In this document: piece after piece, positions 1 to 4,348 of the stretch
Numbering within the stretch: the first letter of the stretch is position 1
Layout of the letters: each line of letters starts with the position of its first letter
Assembly (NCBI GenBank): GCA_902493985.1
Contig: CABURR010000074.1
Coordinates: 1 to 6,974 of the forward strand
Reading direction: 5' to 3'
DNA: 6,974 nt
Source: an uncultured Collinsella sp.
GTDB taxonomy: Bacteria; Actinomycetota; Coriobacteriia; Coriobacteriales; Coriobacteriaceae
Program-made: the position numbers and the translations under genes
Notes under the pieces: model-generated
Told to the model about the DNA's origin: nothing
What the model saw: the letters and a program-made list of their open reading frames with translations, nothing else
Database searches by the model: none

Positions 1-1638
1 CTTATCGTCGACCGCGTCCAGGCCGGCCCCGTGGCGGGCGACCAGGTGTTTGAGGTCTTTAGCCCCTATATTCTGGCGCTCGTGCTCGTTAACCTGGTAG
101 GCCAGATCCTCTCCAAGCTGCAGGACTACACCGTCTACAAGCTCGAGATTGCGGGCAACTATCACCTGGCGCGCTTGTGCTTCGACACGCTCTCCAACCA
201 ATCCATGACATTCCACACCAGTCGATTTGGCGGATCGCTCGTGAGCCAGACGAGCCGTTTTATGAGCGGCTACACGGGTCTGGTGGACGTGACGGTGTAT
301 TCGCTCATCCCCACTATCACCTCGGTTGTCTGCACGGTGGCGGCGCTCGCCCCGGTGGTGCCCGCATTTACCGTGATCCTGGTGGGCATCATGGTCGTCT
401 ACATCGCGTTTGTCTGGCTTATGTACAAGCGCATCATGCCGCTTTCGGCCGCGACGTCCGCCGCGCAGAACAAGCTGTCGGGCGTGCTCTCCGACGCGGT
501 CACGAACATCCTGGCCGTCAAGACCTGCGGGCGCGAGGACTTTGAGCGCGACCTATTCGATACCGCCGACCGTGCCGCGCGCGATGCCGAAACGGTATCG
601 ATGCACGCCATGATGCAACGCAACTTTACGACCTCGGGCCTTATCGTCATTACCATGGCCGTGGTGAGTGTGTTCGCCGCTGGTGGCAACGCGTGGTTTG
701 GCATTTCGGCCGGCGCGCTCGTCATGATCTTTACCTACACGTACAACCTCACTATGCGTCTGAACTACGTGAGCTCCATGATGCAACGCATCAACCGCGC
801 GCTGGGCGACGCCGCCGAGATGACGCGCGTGCTGGACGAGCCGCGTCTGGTGGCAGACGACGCGCATGCCCCCGAGCTCAAGGTGCGCGAGGGCGCAATT
901 GATTTTGAGCACTTGAGCTTTGCATACCGTGACGCCGCGGCGGGCGAGAACGTGTTCGACGACCTGACGCTCCATGTGGCGGCGGGCCAGCGCGTGGGCC
1001 TGGTGGGCAAATCGGGCTCGGGCAAGACGACGCTCACCAAGCTGTTGCTTCGCCTGGACGACGTGCAGGGCGGCCGTGTGCTCGTGGACGGTCAGGACGT
1101 CTCGCGCTGCACGCAGCAGAGCCTGCGCCGCCAGGTTGCCTACGTGCCGCAGGAGGCGCTGCTGTTCCACCGCTCCATTCGCGAGAATATCGCCTACGGA
1201 CGCCCCGACGCCACCGACGAGCAGATTCGCGAGGCGGCTCGCTTGGCTAATGCGACTGAGTTTATCGACCGCCTGCCCCGTGGCTTTGACACCATGGTGG
1301 GCGAGCGCGGCGTTAAGCTTTCGGGCGGCCAACGCCAGCGCGTGGCCATCGCCCGCGCCATCCTCACCGATGCGCCGATTCTGGTGCTCGACGAGGCAAC
1401 GTCTGCCTTGGACAGTGAGTCCGAGGCGCTGGTGCAGGAAGCGCTCGAGAACCTGATGCGCGGCCGCACCTCCATTGTGGTGGCGCATCGCCTGTCCACC
1501 GTGGCGGCGCTCGATCGCATCGTGGTGCTGGCGGACGGTGAGATTGTCGAGGACGGCACGCATGCGCAGCTCGTCGAGGCGGGCGGCGAATATGCAAGCC
1601 TGTGGAGCCGCCAGACCGGCGCATTTTTGGAGGCTTAA
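1..1638 (+). CDS. ABC exporter, fused transmembrane and ATPase domains (5' end missing)
   Basis: The reading frame is open from base 1 to the TAA at 1636-1638, giving 545 visible residues. Family members usually have about 580-600, so roughly the first 40-50 residues, including TM1, lie upstream. An internal GTG at 31 has no ribosome site and is not the start. Hydrophobic stretches at visible residues about 22-37, 100-145 (a pair) and 212-250 (a pair) fit TM2-TM6 of an ABC type I exporter. The ATPase domain is complete: A-loop Tyr309, Walker A GKSGSGKT at 336-343, Q-loop Gln384, X-loop VGERG 433-437, signature LSGGQ 440-444, Walker B ILVLDE 460-465 with catalytic Glu465, D-loop SALD, and H-loop His496. 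Its site residues are therefore those of an active ATPase. The family exports drugs, lipids or peptides from the inner leaflet as a dimer; substrate and partner cannot be read here. A second half-transporter could lie upstream. Confidence 0.95.
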   Translation, partial: LIVDRVQAGPVAGDQVFEVFSPYILALVLVNLVGQILSKLQDYTVYKLEIAGNYHLARLCFDTLSNQSMTFHTSRFGGSLVSQTSRFMSGYTGLVDVTVYSLIPTITSVVCTVAALAPVVPAFTVILVGIMVVYIAFVWLMYKRIMPLSAATSAAQNKLSGVLSDAVTNILAVKTCGREDFERDLFDTADRAARDAETVSMHAMMQRNFTTSGLIVITMAVVSVFAAGGNAWFGISAGALVMIFTYTYNLTMRLNYVSSMMQRINRALGDAAEMTRVLDEPRLVADDAHAPELKVREGAIDFEHLSFAYRDAAAGENVFDDLTLHVAAGQRVGLVGKSGSGKTTLTKLLLRLDDVQGGRVLVDGQDVSRCTQQSLRRQVAYVPQEALLFHRSIRENIAYGRPDATDEQIREAARLANATEFIDRLPRGFDTMVGERGVKLSGGQRQRVAIARAILTDAPILVLDEATSALDSESEALVQEALENLMRGRTSIVVAHRLSTVAALDRIVVLADGEIVEDGTHAQLVEAGGEYASLWSRQTGAFLEA

Positions 1639-1639
1639 G

Positions 1640-1666
1640 GTCCCCGTACGTGGGACAATCGTTTTT
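1640..1666 (+). terminator. Probable weak intrinsic terminator after the ABC exporter gene
   Basis: GTCCC at 1640-1644 pairs with GGGAC at 1652-1656 around a 7-nt loop. Five bases later comes TTTTT at 1662-1666. The stem has only 5 bp and is separated from the T-tract, so termination would be partial at best. Its place, two bases after the TAA and 36 bases before the nth start, fits the end of the exporter transcript. Confidence 0.4.
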
Positions 1667-1690
1667 GTGAAGTTATGTTTCTGCCGATCC

Positions 1691-1696
1691 GAGGAG
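1691..1696 (+). promoter_or_regulatory. Ribosome binding site deciding the nth start
   Basis: GAGGAG lies 5 bases before the ATG at 1702. The in-frame ATG at 1675 has no such site upstream and would add nine residues (MFLPIRGVV) outside the conserved domain, so 1702 is preferred. Confidence 0.75.
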
Positions 1697-1701
1697 TCGT
1701 T

Positions 1702-2367
1702 ATGCCACGCGAGACCAATGCCGCCAAACGCGAGCGCGCCGTTGAGGTGTGCGAGCGCCTTAACCGTCGCTATGGCCCGGTCGAGTGCTTTTTGGACCAC
1801 GAGAATCCCTTTAGGCTACTTATCTCGGTACTGCTCTCGGCTCAGACGACCGACGCGCAGGTCAATAAGGTGACGCCCCAACTATTTGCCCAGTGGCCCA
1901 CGTCCGAGGCCATGGCCGGGGCAAGTGTGACCGACGTGGCCGAGACCATCAAGTCACTCGGCTTTTATAAGAGCAAGGCCAAGCACGCCGTGGAGGCCGC
2001 GCAGATGATCGTTGCCGATTACGGCGGCGAGGTACCGGCCGACATGAAGGAGCTCGTCAAGCTGCCGGGTGTGGGACGTAAAACGGCGAACATCGTGCTC
2101 AACGTGGGGTTTGGCATTGTCGAGGGCATCGCGGTCGATACGCACGTCAACCGCATCGCGCACCGCCTGATGCTGAGCCCCAAGACGCATGCCAAAGAGC
2201 CGCTCAAGACCGAGCAAGATCTGCTCAAGATTCTGCCGCACGAGTATTGGGGATCGGTCAACCACCAGTGGATCACCTTTGGCCGCGAGATCTGCGACGC
2301 CCGCAAACCCAAGTGCGATGAGTGCCCGCTGGCGGATTTATGCCCCAGCGTGCGTGTGATGGGGTAG
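1702..2367 (+). CDS. nth: Endonuclease III (DNA glycosylase/AP lyase)
   Basis: The product is 221 residues, close to the usual length of about 210-220. Endonuclease III removes oxidised pyrimidines from DNA and cleaves the resulting abasic site by beta-elimination, the first step of base excision repair. The sequence shows the N-terminal LLSAQTTD motif (Gln48), the helix-hairpin-helix LPGVGRKTAN with the catalytic lysine at Lys127, and the catalytic aspartate at Asp146 in AVDTHVNR. The C-terminal [4Fe-4S] loop has spacing C-x6-C-x2-C-x5-C at Cys198, Cys205, Cys208 and Cys214. The Lys-Asp spacing is one residue longer than in E. coli Nth (K120/D138), a small loop difference. The gene is 63 bases after the exporter gene with a weak hairpin between them, so it is probably transcribed on its own, although I see no clear promoter. 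No strong terminator follows it. Confidence 0.97.
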   Translation: MPRETNAAKRERAVEVCERLNRRYGPVECFLDHENPFRLLISVLLSAQTTDAQVNKVTPQLFAQWPTSEAMAGASVTDVAETIKSLGFYKSKAKHAVEAAQMIVADYGGEVPADMKELVKLPGVGRKTANIVLNVGFGIVEGIAVDTHVNRIAHRLMLSPKTHAKEPLKTEQDLLKILPHEYWGSVNHQWITFGREICDARKPKCDECPLADLCPSVRVMG

Positions 2368-2393
2368 GGGCCCGCCGCATTTTGTCGGCACCC

Positions 2394-2398
2394 GAGGA
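2394..2398 (+). promoter_or_regulatory. Possible ribosome binding site for the small ORF at 2408
   Basis: GAGGA lies 9 bases before the ATG at 2408. Spacing is on the long side and the match is short. It is the only translation signal supporting the small ORF. Confidence 0.25.
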
Positions 2399-2407
2399 CG
2401 GCGACTA

Positions 2408-2584
2408 ATGTTGCGCAGCACATGTGGGCCGCGAGGGCTCAATATGATGGCGACAGATGCCGTTTGTTGTGAGGGGATGCCCGACGGAACCGATTTTTAC
2501 AGGAACTGCGGGGCTGGGCATGCGCTTGAGCAGGAGTATATGTTGCTTCCTGCTGCCTCATGCAAAAATGTGTTGCTAATTTAG
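2408..2584 (+). pseudogene. Small ORF with degenerate zinc-ribbon pattern; probable gene remnant
   Basis: An ATG-to-TAG frame of 58 codons begins 41 bases after nth. Residues 17-40 (DAVCCEGMPDGTDFYRNCGA and on) match the common bacterial zinc ribbon C-x2-C-G-x(n)-PDG-x2-F-C-x2-C-G, but only Cys20 and Cys34 of the four ligands remain. The first cysteine position is Asp17, the third is Tyr31 (TAC, one base from TGC), and the glycine after the second ligand is Cys21. Such ribbons usually sit at the N-terminus of longer membrane or regulatory proteins. Here the frame ends soon after, with no membrane segment or second domain. I infer a decaying remnant, though a short translated peptide cannot be excluded. 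A related stretch, with a FCCGAG reading, occurs upstream of mfd. Confidence 0.3.
2507..2537 (+). repeat. Imperfect 31-nt repeat, copy A (upstream of the ATP-grasp gene)
   Basis: This copy matches 4221-4251 at 26 of 31 positions by hand alignment, starting with an identical 13-nt core TGCGGGGCTGGGC. Both copies have a TTTTT run a few bases upstream (2494-2498 here) and a TCATGC downstream (2558-2563 here). It lies inside the zinc-ribbon-like small ORF and encodes CGAG and the following residues in that frame. Confidence 0.6.
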
Positions 2585-2649
2585 AAGCCTATTCAAGCGC
2601 GCCGAAGTCGTGGCGTGCTGGCGTAGCATGAACAAAAAAATCAAGCAAT

Positions 2650-2654
2650 GGAGG
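2650..2654 (+). promoter_or_regulatory. Ribosome binding site deciding a GTG start for the ATP-grasp gene
   Basis: GGAGG lies 5 bases before the GTG at 2660. It overlaps the in-frame ATG at 2648, which itself has only A-rich sequence upstream and no purine-rich site. The GTG is therefore the likelier start, removing four residues from the longest possible frame. Confidence 0.65.
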
Positions 2655-2659
2655 GCAAC

Positions 2660-4126
2660 GTGGCAACATTGAAGACGCGAGAGCTTGAAGATTATTTTGA
2701 GCGCATTGTGCGCACGCGCGAAGGTGACCTACCTGGTCGTCGCAAAGGCGACGAATACTTGTCTCAAACCCATGCACTCTACCATGGCGACCCTGCGCCC
2801 TGGGCTTTAACGCCAAAGATATTCGATAAGGATATGACGGCGCTTCTTAAGGAGGCGGCCGAGCGCATGTACGGCATTATGGACAAGGTGACGCGGGCGT
2901 TTTGTTCCGACGCCTCCGTGCGTGCGTGGTTTCGCATGGATCCGGCTTTTGCTGACCTGTGCGCTATGGATGCCGGCTATGATTGCCAGATTCCCCTTGC
3001 GCGCGTTGATATCTTTCTTGACGAGGACGCCGGTTCGTATACGTTTTGCGAGCTCAATACCGACGGCAGTGCTGGAATGGTAGTGACCGATGCGGTCTGT
3101 CAGGCAGTGCGGATGACGCCTTCCTTTGAGGAGTTTGCATCCGACCACCCCGGCTTTCGGCAGTACGATTTGTGCGGTAGCTGGATAGATGCATTGTTTG
3201 AGACCTTTGCAGAGTGGGAGCTGGCCCATCCTCACCGCACCGAGGATAGTGCACGATCGGACAGCGGGACCTGCGTTGACGAGGGTCTCTATGCACCGCA
3301 ATCAAAGATATATCCCGCTTCGGTGGCAATCGTCGACTATTCGGAAAGCATCGACTTGGAAGATGCAGCTCATTTTGTCGACCTTATGAGGCAGCGGGGT
3401 GTAGTCGCACGCTTTGCGGATGTGCGCGACCTGCGGATTGGCAAAGGCGAGAGCGGTGCTAGGCGCCTATGCGATGCCGTTGGTCCTATTGATTGCGTTT
3501 GGCGGCGCGCGGTGACCGGCGAGCTGTGGGATAAGCCGTGCGACGGACGCTCAGCCTTTATCGAGGCTGCCCAAGAAGGGCTTGCATGCATCGTCGGTGG
3601 TTTTAGAACGTGGCCGTGTGCGACTAAGACCGTATTTGCGTTTTTGTGGTCTCGAGCCGGGCAGTCTTTGTTGAGCTCGGAGGAGCAATCGTTTGTCTGG
3701 GAGCATGTGCCCTATACCGAGATTTTGGACGAAAGCACCCAGTTGTCGAGATTTGCCGAAAAGGATCGATGGATTGTCAAGCCGTGCGGCGGCTACAACG
3801 CGGTTGGCGTTGTCGCCGGTTTGGATGTCACGGAACGGGAATGGTCCCAGGTGTTGGCTCGCGCTGCGGCAGCTGGGGCGATTGTGCAGGAGTATGCTCA
3901 GCAGTATCAGACTCCCTGCTTGCGCGGAACGCTTGTCGATGGGCCGCATCGAGGGGAGGCGCCCAAAGGACTTGTGGACGATCTTGGTTTTGCGCCCGCT
4001 TCTAATATGGAAGGCCTGTACCTGTATCGCGGCCGTTTTGCGGGCGTGTACACACGTGTCGGTTTCGCCAACACCATAGGGGAGTGGACGAGCCGCCTGA
4101 ACGTTGCGAGCTTTTTTGAGGAATAG
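2660..4126 (+). CDS. Circularly permuted ATP-grasp ligase, glutathionylspermidine-synthase-like
   Basis: The GTG start gives 488 residues with no signal peptide or membrane segment, so the protein is probably cytoplasmic. Motifs follow the permuted ATP-grasp order: VDIFLDED and ELNTDGS (131-137, Glu131 and Asn133 probable Mg-ATP ligands), then WRRAVTGELW (281-290), then an N-terminal-like lobe with WIVKPCGGYNAVGV (371-384, Lys374 the probable ATP-binding lysine), and IVQEY (408-412, Glu411). This resembles the synthetase half of glutathionylspermidine synthase and its uncharacterised relatives, which join a carboxylate to an amine through an acyl-phosphate. There is no CHAP amidase domain as in E. 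coli Gsp. No neighbouring gene supplies a substrate or the partners (alpha-E, transglutaminase-like) that accompany some relatives. Substrate and pathway are unknown; true glutathionylspermidine synthesis is not supported. Codon use is less G/C-biased than in mfd, suggesting possible transfer. Confidence 0.85.
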   Translation: MATLKTRELEDYFERIVRTREGDLPGRRKGDEYLSQTHALYHGDPAPWALTPKIFDKDMTALLKEAAERMYGIMDKVTRAFCSDASVRAWFRMDPAFADLCAMDAGYDCQIPLARVDIFLDEDAGSYTFCELNTDGSAGMVVTDAVCQAVRMTPSFEEFASDHPGFRQYDLCGSWIDALFETFAEWELAHPHRTEDSARSDSGTCVDEGLYAPQSKIYPASVAIVDYSESIDLEDAAHFVDLMRQRGVVARFADVRDLRIGKGESGARRLCDAVGPIDCVWRRAVTGELWDKPCDGRSAFIEAAQEGLACIVGGFRTWPCATKTVFAFLWSRAGQSLLSSEEQSFVWEHVPYTEILDESTQLSRFAEKDRWIVKPCGGYNAVGVVAGLDVTEREWSQVLARAAAAGAIVQEYAQQYQTPCLRGTLVDGPHRGEAPKGLVDDLGFAPASNMEGLYLYRGRFAGVYTRVGFANTIGEWTSRLNVASFFEE

Positions 4127-4220
4127 CCGTTTCTTGGGGCACCTTCCGTGGTTGCTGCGTTTGACGTGACGGGGAGATTTTGGCGAAGCCGGTGAGTCCA
4201 GTTCTATCTGGCGTTTTTGT

Positions 4221-4251
4221 TGCGGGGCTGGGCGTACGCCTGAGCTGGAAT
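4221..4251 (+). repeat. Imperfect 31-nt repeat, copy B (upstream of mfd)
   Basis: This is the partner of 2507-2537, with 26 of 31 positions identical in direct orientation and an identical 13-nt core at 4221-4233. A TTTTT run precedes it (4214-4218) and TCATGC follows (4257-4262). In the frame corresponding to copy A it reads FCCGAGRTPELE, again zinc-ribbon-like, but the frame has a TGA at 4167-4169 and no start or ribosome site, so it is not a gene. Confidence 0.6.
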
Positions 4252-4295
4252 CCCCTTCATGCGCTACCATGACAGGCAACGAATTTGACGAACGA

Positions 4296-4323
4296 CCCGC
4301 CGAGCTTGCCTCGGCGGGCTTTT
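4296..4323 (+). terminator. Strong terminator-like hairpin immediately upstream of mfd
   Basis: CCCGCCGAG at 4296-4304 pairs perfectly with CTCGGCGGG at 4310-4318 around a CTTGC loop, followed by CTTTT ending at 4323. The 9-bp GC-rich stem plus T-tract has intrinsic terminator form on the + strand only; the other strand lacks a T-tract. Outside it, AACGA at 4291-4295 can pair with TCGTT at 4325-4329, and GCAACGA at 4276-4282 with TCGTTGC at 4325-4331, so two alternative outer stems compete for the same 3' strand. The mfd start is only 25 bases after the T-tract, so this is either the end of the ATP-grasp transcript, with readthrough into mfd, or an attenuator in the mfd leader. Confidence 0.75.
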
Positions 4324-4337
4324 GTCGTTGCAATGCC

Positions 4338-4342
4338 GGAGG
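4338..4342 (+). promoter_or_regulatory. Ribosome binding site of mfd
   Basis: GGAGG with a 6-base spacer precedes the ATG at 4349, fixing the start. The ATG at 4333 is out of frame. Confidence 0.8.
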
Positions 4343-4348
4343 AACAGC

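Larger units (their letters stand above)
2368..2659. other. Intergenic region between nth and the ATP-grasp gene
   Basis: These 292 bases hold the zinc-ribbon-like small ORF and repeat copy A. AGCAGGA at 2529-2535 and TCCTGCT at 2548-2554 can form a 7-bp hairpin with a 12-nt loop. No T-tract follows on either strand, so it is not a terminator. A TAGCAT hexamer at 2624-2629 fits the loose TANNNT -10 pattern and sits 31 bases before the ATP-grasp start, but no good -35 is spaced correctly. I see no tRNA, riboswitch or second complete gene. Confidence 0.5.
4127..4348. other. Intergenic region and probable mfd leader
   Basis: These 222 bases contain repeat copy B and the strong hairpin described separately. 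A weaker element, CCAG/CTGG around a 6-nt loop followed closely by TTTTT at 4214-4218, might end some transcripts of the ATP-grasp gene, but a 4-bp stem is too little to call. A TACCAT at 4265-4270 with CTGAGC 19 bases upstream is a poor promoter candidate for mfd. No RNA gene was recognised. Confidence 0.5.

Noticed and set aside
1675..1701. Earlier ATG start for nth
   Set aside because: It lacks a ribosome site, while GAGGAG sits correctly before the ATG at 1702; the extra residues are not part of the family's conserved region.
553..1800. 415-codon open frame on the - strand
   Set aside because: It lies opposite the ABC exporter's conserved ATPase domain and into nth. Its composition is that of a high-GC shadow frame, and it shows no domain pattern.
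2529..2554. 7-bp hairpin AGCAGGA/TCCTGCT as a terminator
   Set aside because: No T-tract follows on either strand, and it lies inside the small ORF.
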